Below, piece by piece: positions 8,737 to 14,348 of a DNA stretch of 14,348 nucleotides; the first letter of the stretch is position 1, and each line of letters opens with the position of its first letter. Location: the NCBI GenBank assembly GCA_002469915.1, contig DKOG01000027.1, positions 1 to 14,348 of the forward strand, read 5' to 3'. A program made the translations under genes and the position numbers. A model generated the notes under the pieces. The model was not told the DNA's origin. It did no database searches and was given only the letters and a program-made list of their open reading frames with translations. Source of the stretch: Bacteroidetes bacterium UBA7368 (GTDB taxonomy: Bacteria > Bacteroidota > Rhodothermia > Rhodothermales > UBA10348).

Positions 8737-9447
8737 TCAGTTCAGAGCCTCGTTTTCCGCGTCTAACTCTTTTAAAACACCTCTTTGCAGGGTAAAAACC
8801 CGGTCAGCAAGCTCAATGATTTCTCGATCATGCGTCGCGATAAGCATCGTCCTATTCACATCATGAATGAGGTGTTGAAGCAATTCCAAAACAGTTTGGG
8901 CCGTCTCAAAATCAAGATTCCCAGTGGGCTCATCCGCTAAAATGAGTACGGGATCATGAGCGATAGCCCGTGCGATGGCGACTCGTTGTTGTTCTCCGCC
9001 CGAAAGAACGTCGGGAAAACTATTCATTCGATCGCCTAATCCGACGGTGTCCAGAATGTGTTTCGCTTTCGATTCCTCCGCCTTGGAAACGGTACCCGAG
9101 AGTTCGATTGGAAGAAGCACATTTTCCAAAACGGTAAGCGTCGGAATCAGGTTAAAGGATTGGAAAATGAACCCAATCTGCTTTCGGCGAAAGAGCGTTC
9201 GATCTTCTTCCTTTAATGTCGATAATGAGGTGTCGCCGAACTGCACTGTGCCAGCGGAAGGGACATCGAGACCACTGATTAGGTTCAAGAGCGTACTTTT
9301 TCCAGATCCACTTCTCCCGAGCAATACGACGAGCTCACCCTCGCGCAGAGTGAGCGATAAATTGTCCAGAACAACACGTTCCTGAGTCCCTTCAACGAAG
9401 GACTTGGACAAACCGGATACATTTAAAATGGAATTGGAAGACGACAC
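8737..9447 (-). CDS. ABC transporter ATP-binding protein (LolD/MacB-type)
   Basis: This is a 236-residue ABC ATPase with every catalytic element: Walker A GRSGSGKST (~44-52), Q-loop FIFQSFNLIP with Gln96, signature LSGGEQQR (~148-155), Walker B LILADE (~168-173), D-loop GNLD and switch His206 in ATHDRE. FQSFNLIPTLTVLENV and DEPTGNLD are typical of the LolD/MacB/YbbA subfamily that powers FtsX-type permeases, which matches the permease gene 10 bases downstream. The start codon is GTG (9445-9447). No ATG exists in frame before the first conserved beta strand, and an in-frame TAA lies five codons upstream, so GTG is the best choice. The start directly follows a run of seven T (minus strand), with no recognisable Shine-Dalgarno. 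The gene follows hprK by 36 bases. Confidence 0.95.
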   Translation of the reverse strand: MSSSNSILNVSGLSKSFVEGTQERVVLDNLSLTLREGELVVLLGRSGSGKSTLLNLISGLDVPSAGTVQFGDTSLSTLKEEDRTLFRRKQIGFIFQSFNLIPTLTVLENVLLPIELSGTVSKAEESKAKHILDTVGLGDRMNSFPDVLSGGEQQRVAIARAIAHDPVLILADEPTGNLDFETAQTVLELLQHLIHDVNRTMLIATHDREIIELADRVFTLQRGVLKELDAENEALN

Positions 9448-9483
9448 AAAAAAACCGATTTAACAACACAGAAGAGTGATCAC

Positions 9484-10503
9484 TTATTCGTAATCATGCT
9501 CGAAGTACTCAATCCCTCTCGAAGGGCCTGAGCTTGATCCTTTCTTACGGATTCGCTCGGCGAGCCTTTCAGAAAAGACCTCGGCCGGGTCATACCCGTA
9601 ATTTCGAAGGAGATGATTCATTCCAATCACCTCACACAGCACCGTCACGTTCTTTCCGGGGGTGATCGGAAGCATAACGAGCGGTAATTCAACACCGAGT
9701 ATATCATAGGTCTCCTCGGCCATTCCAAGACGGGTATACTCTTCGTTAGGATCCCATGGGTGCAGGTTAACTACGACCTCAATACGCTTCTGGAATCGGA
9801 TAGCCCGGATGCCAAACATGGCACGGACATCGACGAGACCAAGCCCTCGAATCTCCATAAAATGCTGCACAAGGTCTGTTCCAGAACCCATCAACACTTT
9901 TTCTTCTTTCCGTGTGGCAATAACCACATCATCAGCAACCAAGCGGTGACCCCGTTCAACCAAATCGAGTGCAACTTCACTCTTTCCAATCCCTGCGGTA
10001 CCCACAATCAGCATCCCGATCCCGTACACGTCGATCAACGACCCGTGCAGAGATTGCTGAAGTGCAAACTGATCCCCCAGGAAATCCCGGAGCTGCACCA
10101 TGAACTGAATCGTTGGCGTTGGGGTGACAAACAGTGGAATGCCCGCATTTGTCGCTAAGCCGATCATGCGTTCGTCTAGCTCATTTCCTTCGGTAAGAAT
10201 AATGCACGGAATGGGAAACTTGAGCAGGTTATTGAAGGCCGTAGTCTGCTCATCTTCCGATAGGTGTGACAAGTAGCGGCACTCCGTATTCCCTAAAAGC
10301 TGGACACGATGGTGAGTGAATAATTCGACATATCCTGCAAGCGCCAATCCGGGTCGATTCAGACTGCTTTCAGTAATGAGATGACTCTCCAGATCGACGC
10401 TGTTCAAAGGTCGAATCGGAACTCCAACTGTCTGTCGCATTTGCTCGATGGCAAATGCGACCGTTATCGATTCCTTTTTAAATGTCTTTCGCTGGCGACC
10501 CAT
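9484..10503 (-). CDS. hprK: HPr kinase/phosphorylase
   Basis: HprK phosphorylates the regulatory serine of HPr-like proteins with ATP or pyrophosphate and also removes that phosphate. In Firmicutes this controls catabolite repression. The 339-residue protein has the usual two-part layout: an N-terminal MurF-like domain (~15-140) and a C-terminal P-loop catalytic domain (~145-320). Visible catalytic features are His153 in LHGSLIDVYGIG, the Walker A GTAGIGKS (~168-175) followed by Glu176, the Asp191-Asp192 pair in HRLVADDVV, the family signature MEIRGLGLVDVR (~216-227) and the TPGKN loop (~281-285). Length and motifs suggest an active enzyme. The start ATG at 10501-10503 is 6 bases after the moxR stop. 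No ptsH (HPr), ptsI or EIIA gene is in the window, so its substrate here is not evident. In non-Firmicutes HprK commonly serves regulation, not sugar uptake. Confidence 0.95.
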   Translation of the reverse strand: MGRQRKTFKKESITVAFAIEQMRQTVGVPIRPLNSVDLESHLITESSLNRPGLALAGYVELFTHHRVQLLGNTECRYLSHLSEDEQTTAFNNLLKFPIPCIILTEGNELDERMIGLATNAGIPLFVTPTPTIQFMVQLRDFLGDQFALQQSLHGSLIDVYGIGMLIVGTAGIGKSEVALDLVERGHRLVADDVVIATRKEEKVLMGSGTDLVQHFMEIRGLGLVDVRAMFGIRAIRFQKRIEVVVNLHPWDPNEEYTRLGMAEETYDILGVELPLVMLPITPGKNVTVLCEVIGMNHLLRNYGYDPAEVFSERLAERIRKKGSSSGPSRGIEYFEHDYE

Positions 10504-10509
10504 GAGTGA

Positions 10510-11505
10510 CTACGGCACCTCTACCGTGTCCAGAATGCGCTGTACGATGTCTTCACTACTAATTTCTTCTGCTTCCGCCTCGTAGGTAACTGCGACGCGG
10601 TGACGCAGGACATCCATCGCAATAGAGCGGACATCCTCTGGCGTAATGTACGCACGATGCTGAAGGAAAGCGTGTGCTCGGGCGGCCAGATTCAAGTTAA
10701 TGGTCGCTCGAGGAGATGCTCCGTATTCAATAAGGGGCTTCAAGGCAGACAATCCGATAGTCTCAGGTTCTCGGGAGGCCATAACCAAGTCTACAATATA
10801 TTTTTCGACACGCTCATCGATGTACAGCGCGTTTAGTACTGCCCGAGCCGACAGAATTTGCTCCGGTGTGACCACTGGCTTAACCACCTGCTTTTCACCG
10901 GTTCGCGCCATGCGGCGCATAATTTCCAGCTCTTCGTCGCGAGTTGGATAATCGACCTTAATCTTCATCATGAACCGATCTACCTGAGCCTCTGGTAGTG
11001 GATACGTCCCCTCTTGTTCAATAGGGTTTTGAGTAGCGAGAACCAAGAAAGGCGCCTCGAGGGGAAAGGTCGTTTCCCCGATCGTTACCTGTCGCTCCTG
11101 CATACTTTCAAGCAGCGCACTTTGCACCTTAGCTGGCGAACGGTTGATCTCGTCAGCCAGAATAATATTAGAAAAGATGGGCCCTTTCTTGATAGAAAAG
11201 CTTCCTTCTTTGGGATTGAAAACAAGGGTACCCAGAAGGTCGGCAGGTAGGAGATCAGGCGTGAACTGAATCCGTTGAAACTTGGTACCGATGGCTGCTG
11301 CAAGAGACGATACCGTTAGCGTCTTTGCCAGACCCGGTACTCCCTCCAATAAAACGTGTCCATCCCCAAGCAAACCAATCAAGAGGCGCTCGATCATATA
11401 ACGTTGTCCTACAACGACTTTCCCAATTTCAGTCAGCAAGTCATCAACAAACGCACTTTCCTGTGTAATCCGCTCATTAACCGCTGAAATATCAAATGTC
11501 GACAT
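10510..11505 (-). CDS. MoxR-family AAA+ ATPase
   Basis: MoxR proteins are AAA+ ATPases thought to act as chaperones that help assemble or activate other proteins, often VWA-domain ones. This 331-residue protein shows Walker A GVPGLAKT (~55-62, the MoxR form with Ala before Lys), Walker B IILADEINR (~114-122), the insertion region QSALLESMQERQV (~128-140), sensor 1 ATQNPIEQEGTYPLPEAQVDRF (about 157-178, including the arginine-bearing segment) and a C-terminal lid domain (~205-325) with GASPRATINL and YITPEDV. Everything needed for ATP hydrolysis is present. The start ATG at 11503-11505 has an AAGGA site 9 bases before it. It sits between the galactokinase-like gene (26 bases upstream) and hprK (6 bases downstream). 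The usual DUF58 and VWA-domain partner genes are absent from the neighbourhood visible here. Confidence 0.93.
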   Translation of the reverse strand: MSTFDISAVNERITQESAFVDDLLTEIGKVVVGQRYMIERLLIGLLGDGHVLLEGVPGLAKTLTVSSLAAAIGTKFQRIQFTPDLLPADLLGTLVFNPKEGSFSIKKGPIFSNIILADEINRSPAKVQSALLESMQERQVTIGETTFPLEAPFLVLATQNPIEQEGTYPLPEAQVDRFMMKIKVDYPTRDEELEIMRRMARTGEKQVVKPVVTPEQILSARAVLNALYIDERVEKYIVDLVMASREPETIGLSALKPLIEYGASPRATINLNLAARAHAFLQHRAYITPEDVRSIAMDVLRHRVAVTYEAEAEEISSEDIVQRILDTVEVP

Positions 11506-11514
11506 GCGTCTTTT

Positions 11515-11519
11515 TCCTT
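11515..11519 (-). promoter_or_regulatory. Ribosome-binding site of the moxR gene
   Basis: AAGGA on the minus strand, within the longer purine run GAAGAAGGA (11523-11515), lies 9 bases before the ATG at 11505-11503. It supports that start over the internal candidates. It lies in the 26-base gap after the galactokinase-like gene. Confidence 0.5.
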
Positions 11520-11531
11520 CTTCTGATTATA

Positions 11532-12764
11532 TCAGACAATAAACGTTTCTATTTCTTCTTTCGTATGTCCGGAAACCTTCTCTCTTACGTTATCAAGGAA
11601 TGAGGGTATGGAAAAAGGTTGACCTAGAACAACCATACAGCCGCCTTCACCGGACTGCACGGCTCCAAATATACCATCCATAGATGCAGATTCCGTTTCC
11701 TGCGTAACCCGAGAATGAATTTGATCCGTTGTGCTCCAATCTGCGTTTTTTGAGGCCTGCGAAATCATCATTAAGGCCCCAAAAAATTGCCAATCGGCTT
11801 TCTTGATCGCAACAACCAACTTCTGCACGTTTCGGTTCTCCAAAACGAGATGTTTCACCACATTTCTGCTTCTGCGAGGTAACGAGTCCATCGCTTTTTC
11901 TAGGTCTCGGTGTTCAAGGTCTCGTAACGATGTTAGCTTGGGAAAGCCGCGGCCTTTGAGATCTTTCAGAGCTGTATGAGTCCATTTCATCCGAGAGGCA
12001 GAAGCTACAAATCCGGGCTCCCAGTCTCTAGTCCATTCAACGATTCCCCAACCTGGACGGGTTTTACCCGTCACTTCTATAGGGAGCGATTCCAATGTGC
12101 TCGTATCCACCAAAAGGAACGGAGACGAAAATTCTTCCATCACCCCGATCACGTAGGCTGGGCTAAATCGATGACCATACCAGTTTACCAACGCTTCTGT
12201 AGCTTGATCTCGAACCAAGCTTTTTTCGGACTCCACGTCGTGTGCTGAATGCAACGCTTTGACCAAGGCTACAGTAAACGCCGCATGGAAAGCAGCCCCG
12301 AGACCGGTTGGAATGCCTCCGACCACCGAAATATCGTACTGTCTTCCCTCAGATAGCCCTACCGATGCGATTACGTGCGCTAAAAGGCCCTTGAGACCTC
12401 GCTGGTTCACATCCCTGTCATCCATATTCAAAATGGAACTCACTCCTTCTAGCATAATACGCGTGGTCTGCTCCTGATTTACGCGCAGGGCTACAGATAT
12501 ACCCTGTTTCATACGCAGCATGAGGGCAAAACCATCAAAATAGTGCGTGTGGTCGGCCATCACTCCCACAATACCGCGTGCAAACGATGCGTGAGGCATG
12601 GACCCAGCCAGACCCAGACGATCGACCATTAATATTCTGGCCCGTTCCAGATACTGTGTGGGACGCAAAACCTCGTCGGCCTGCATCCGGTTCAGCGCGT
12701 GCAAAAACGGCCGAACAAATGCCGGTGTATTATTCCCTTCTGAGCTCAATCTGTTGGAATCCAT
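11532..12764 (-). CDS. Galactokinase-like GHMP-family protein with degenerate active-site motifs
   Basis: The 410 residues can be laid along galactokinase (GalK) from end to end. Motif 1, normally GRxNLIGEHTDYxxG, reads GIVGVMADHTHYFDG (64-78). Motif 2, normally PxGxGLSSSAA, reads PTGLGAAFHAA (152-162), so the three serines of the phosphate/Mg loop are Ala, Phe and His. The catalytic-Asp segment GIMDQF reads GVMEEF (207-212), putting Glu210 where Asp is expected, followed by LLVDTSTLES like GalK LLIDCRSLET. The C-terminal helices (LENRNVQKL, FGALMMISQAS) and a shortened motif 3 SGEGGC (371-376) complete the match. I infer a divergent GHMP enzyme with another substrate, or a pseudokinase, and would not name it galK. 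No galT, galE or mutarotase gene is present. Start ATG 12762-12764, one base after the fmt stop, implies translational coupling. Other GHMP enzymes such as mevalonate kinase fit the C-terminal half less well. Confidence 0.75.
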   Translation of the reverse strand: MDSNRLSSEGNNTPAFVRPFLHALNRMQADEVLRPTQYLERARILMVDRLGLAGSMPHASFARGIVGVMADHTHYFDGFALMLRMKQGISVALRVNQEQTTRIMLEGVSSILNMDDRDVNQRGLKGLLAHVIASVGLSEGRQYDISVVGGIPTGLGAAFHAAFTVALVKALHSAHDVESEKSLVRDQATEALVNWYGHRFSPAYVIGVMEEFSSPFLLVDTSTLESLPIEVTGKTRPGWGIVEWTRDWEPGFVASASRMKWTHTALKDLKGRGFPKLTSLRDLEHRDLEKAMDSLPRRSRNVVKHLVLENRNVQKLVVAIKKADWQFFGALMMISQASKNADWSTTDQIHSRVTQETESASMDGIFGAVQSGEGGCMVVLGQPFSIPSFLDNVREKVSGHTKEEIETFIV

Positions 12765-12765
12765 G

Positions 12766-13755
12766 CTACCGGCCTACCATTTGTCCATCTTCAATGAGCA
12801 CACCGTTCAGAAAATCGGTAGCCGTTACCCGCCTTTTTCCCTCTATTTGAACCTCCGTGAGTCGTAGACAGCCCGTTCCACATGAAACGAGTAACGCACC
12901 ATCCTCCTTGGTTAAACGACCTGGTTCAGCCGTCGTAGAAGATGAGTCATGCACCTCTGAGCGGAATACCTTCAGTTGTTTTCCATTCAAGAAGGTAAAA
13001 GCTCCCGGCCAAGGAGAAAGCCCACGGATCTGGTTGTGGACCTCACTCGTAGATCCAGAAAAATCGAGCTCACAGTCTTTCCTAAAGATCTTCGGAGCTG
13101 GTGTGGCTTGAGTATCATCCTGAGGAGTAGTCGTTAGATCTCCCCTAATAATGCGCTGCACGGTCTCCACAACAGCATCGGCACCTAAGATCATCATTCG
13201 GTCGTGAACGTCGCCTGCCGTTTCATTAGGACCAATCGATAGACGGCGCTTAAGAATCACATTGCCGGTATCCACGAGCTGTTTCAGAAAGAAGGTCGTT
13301 ACCCCCGTTTCAGTATCTCCCTGCATGATCGCATGATTGATTGGCGCGGCTCCTCGATACCGAGGAAGCAAGGATCCATGTAAGTTGAAGGTGCCCAGTC
13401 GCGCGGCTTCAAACACCTCAGGCGGAAGAATCCGAAAGGCCACAACCACAATGATATCTGGATTTAACTGACGGACATTCTGAGCAAAAGAAGGATCCTT
13501 TACACTTTCTGGCTGAAGAATCGTATCGATTCCAAGAGCATCAGCAGCCAACTTCACCGGCGTAGAAGACACTTTTTGCCCCCTTCCTCTCTTCTTGTCG
13601 CTCCCTGTAGCAACAGCGATAGGCTTGAGACCGACCGCTGCTAGAGCGTTCAGAGAGGGTACCGCAAAATCAGGGGTGCCCATGAACAGAATTCGCGGCG
13701 CGTCCGTGGCGAATTCCGCGCTCGTCAAGCTGTCCTGGTCTAAAGAGGATACCAT
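12766..13755 (-). CDS. fmt: Methionyl-tRNA formyltransferase
   Basis: Fmt formylates the amino group of Met on initiator tRNA using 10-formyl-tetrahydrofolate, making fMet-tRNA for translation initiation. The 329-residue protein has the N-terminal formyltransferase domain (~21-200) with ILFMGTPDFAVPSL, the catalytic Asn124 and His126 in FNLHGSLLPRYRGAAPI, and Asp162 in VDTGNV. A C-terminal OB-like tRNA-binding domain (~225-325) contains the IRGLSPWPGAF segment. Relative to most Fmt proteins, which begin a residue or two before the ILFMGTP strand, the ATG at 13753-13755 adds about 18 polar residues. No better start lies between them (only a TTG at 13726-13728), so the extension is probably real. 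It is the first gene after the terminator at 13839-13867 and so likely heads the operon. A neighbouring def (peptide deformylase) gene is not in the window. Confidence 0.96.
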   Translation of the reverse strand: MVSSLDQDSLTSAEFATDAPRILFMGTPDFAVPSLNALAAVGLKPIAVATGSDKKRGRGQKVSSTPVKLAADALGIDTILQPESVKDPSFAQNVRQLNPDIIVVVAFRILPPEVFEAARLGTFNLHGSLLPRYRGAAPINHAIMQGDTETGVTTFFLKQLVDTGNVILKRRLSIGPNETAGDVHDRMMILGADAVVETVQRIIRGDLTTTPQDDTQATPAPKIFRKDCELDFSGSTSEVHNQIRGLSPWPGAFTFLNGKQLKVFRSEVHDSSSTTAEPGRLTKEDGALLVSCGTGCLRLTEVQIEGKRRVTATDFLNGVLIEDGQMVGR

Positions 13756-13781
13756 GGTAATCGGATTCTGGCCAAAGGGTG

Positions 13782-13812
13782 GCGATACGATACAAAGGGC
13801 GACCGGCTCAAA
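13782..13812 (-). promoter_or_regulatory. Weak candidate promoter for the fmt-led operon
   Basis: The 142-base gap between the GWxTD stop and fmt must hold a promoter if the terminator works. On the minus strand TTGAGC (13811-13806) and TATCGC (13787-13782) are spaced 18 bases apart and lie about 26 bases or more before the fmt ATG. The match to sigma-70-type boxes is partial, and no convincing Bacteroidota TTTG / TAnnTTTG pair is seen, so this is a guess at location only. Confidence 0.2.
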
Positions 13813-13830
13813 CTACCGGAAGGTGGTCAA

Positions 13831-13867
13831 TAATTAAAATGCGGGCCGGATTTCATCCGGCCCGCAT
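13831..13867 (-). terminator. Rho-independent terminator after the GWxTD gene
   Basis: A perfect 13-base inverted repeat (ATGCGGGCCGGAT at 13839-13851 and its complement at 13855-13867) encloses a 3-base loop. Read on the minus strand, the G+C-rich stem is followed by TTTTAATTATT, the U-rich tail of an intrinsic terminator. It begins 30 bases after the GWxTD stop codon. On the plus strand there is no T-run after the stem, so it is directional and separates the GWxTD gene from fmt. Confidence 0.88.
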
Positions 13868-13897
13868 ACATAATGTGTCGATTAGCAGGTCAATCAA

Positions 13898-14348
13898 CTA
13901 AAACAGTCTGGTTCGCTCATCCCAAATCGGCACGAGCAACTCGTAATCCCCAAAGCCGGTGCGGTCTACAAAAATGAACTGTCGACCAATACGCTGATAC
14001 TCCCAGATTTCATACGGTTCGTAATCGAAACTGTGAGGCTTACGGCGAACAAAATCAGGATCTCCAAACCGAACTAAAACAAATCCACGATCTGTTTTCC
14101 AACCGTCATGGGTCCCACCAAAGTTCTGATTGGCAGACGCAATACGGTAGTAATATTCTTCTTGTTTCTCATTGCGCTTCGTGCCCGGCGTCGGATCACG
14201 CTTGTCCCAAAAATCGGTGAAACGACGGAATCGCTCAATATCATTAGGGGCATCCAGAATAAAACTCATGTCCCGCTTCTTGGCGATGTATTCCATCTGA
14301 ACGATAGCTTCGTCCACGTTCTGAATATGATCAGAAAGACCAGACCAT
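13898..14348 (-). CDS. GWxTD-domain protein, C-terminal part (5' end outside window)
   Basis: The frame is open from the window edge to TAG at 13898-13900 and encodes the last 149 residues of a longer protein. The GWxTD domain is recognisable: YYYRIASANQNF, then GWKTDRGFVLVRFGDPD (GWKTD at ~82-86 of the visible part), then a strand-rich end with YEPYEIWEYQ and RQFIFVDRTGFGDYELL. Proteins with this domain are found in Bacteroidota and related phyla, are usually exported, and have no assigned biochemical function. The likely signal peptide and N-terminal region lie to the right of the window. Any GTG or other start inside the window would be internal. A strong terminator follows 30 bases after the stop, so this is the last gene of its transcription unit. 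Confidence 0.88.
   Translation of the reverse strand, partial: WSGLSDHIQNVDEAIVQMEYIAKKRDMSFILDAPNDIERFRRFTDFWDKRDPTPGTKRNEKQEEYYYRIASANQNFGGTHDGWKTDRGFVLVRFGDPDFVRRKPHSFDYEPYEIWEYQRIGRQFIFVDRTGFGDYELLVPIWDERTRLF

Noticed and set aside
9475..9484. Perfect 10-base palindrome AGTGATCACT at the hprK stop, as operator or terminator
   Set aside because: It has no loop, so it cannot form a useful hairpin, and a single 10-base palindrome containing GATC is expected by chance at this scale.
11532..12764. Naming the GHMP gene galK
   Set aside because: The active-site motifs differ at several positions that matter for sugar and Mg-ATP binding, and no Leloir-pathway neighbours are present.

Overview
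The window reads like a chromosomal stretch from a member of the Bacteroidota/Rhodothermota side of the FCB group. The clues are a CarboxypepD_reg-like plus plug plus beta-barrel outer-membrane protein paired with a GLPGLI-family protein, a GWxTD-domain protein, G+C near one half by eye, and mostly weak Shine-Dalgarno sequences. A Balneolales or Rhodothermales relative is a reasonable guess, but nothing here fixes the genus. I see no tRNA, rRNA, CRISPR, transposase or phage signature. Gene density is very high, with no gene-free stretch longer than about 142 bases.

Layout. Bases 1-1340 (+) are the C-terminal third of the SMC chromosome-condensation ATPase. It converges, across 24 bases, on a minus-strand run that fills the rest of the window. 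Read in the direction of transcription (right to left), the minus strand carries: the end of a GWxTD-domain protein (14348-13898) closed by a strong Rho-independent terminator (13867-13831); then fmt (methionyl-tRNA formyltransferase), a divergent galactokinase-like GHMP protein, a MoxR AAA+ ATPase, HPr kinase/phosphorylase, an ABC ATPase, a long FtsX/MacB-type permease, an AttH/CrtC-like lipocalin-domain protein, a GLPGLI protein and an outer-membrane beta-barrel receptor-like protein. Gaps between successive genes from fmt to the AttH-like gene are 1-36 bases, so these seven genes are probably cotranscribed. The last two genes may be read from the same transcript or from a promoter of their own.

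How the genes fit together. Three modules are visible: (i) fmt with three nucleotide-binding or regulatory proteins (GHMP, MoxR, HPrK) that have no obvious common pathway; (ii) an envelope module in which the ABC ATPase, the ten-TM permease and the AttH-like protein look like one exporter/extractor system of unknown substrate; (iii) a GLPGLI/outer-membrane barrel pair, a common Bacteroidota arrangement of unknown substrate.

Most of the window is ordinary. The most interesting element is the galactokinase-like protein (11532-12764). It keeps the whole galactokinase architecture but has altered residues in all of its conserved motifs, and it sits next to a MoxR without its usual DUF58/VWA partners and an HPr kinase without HPr or PTS genes.
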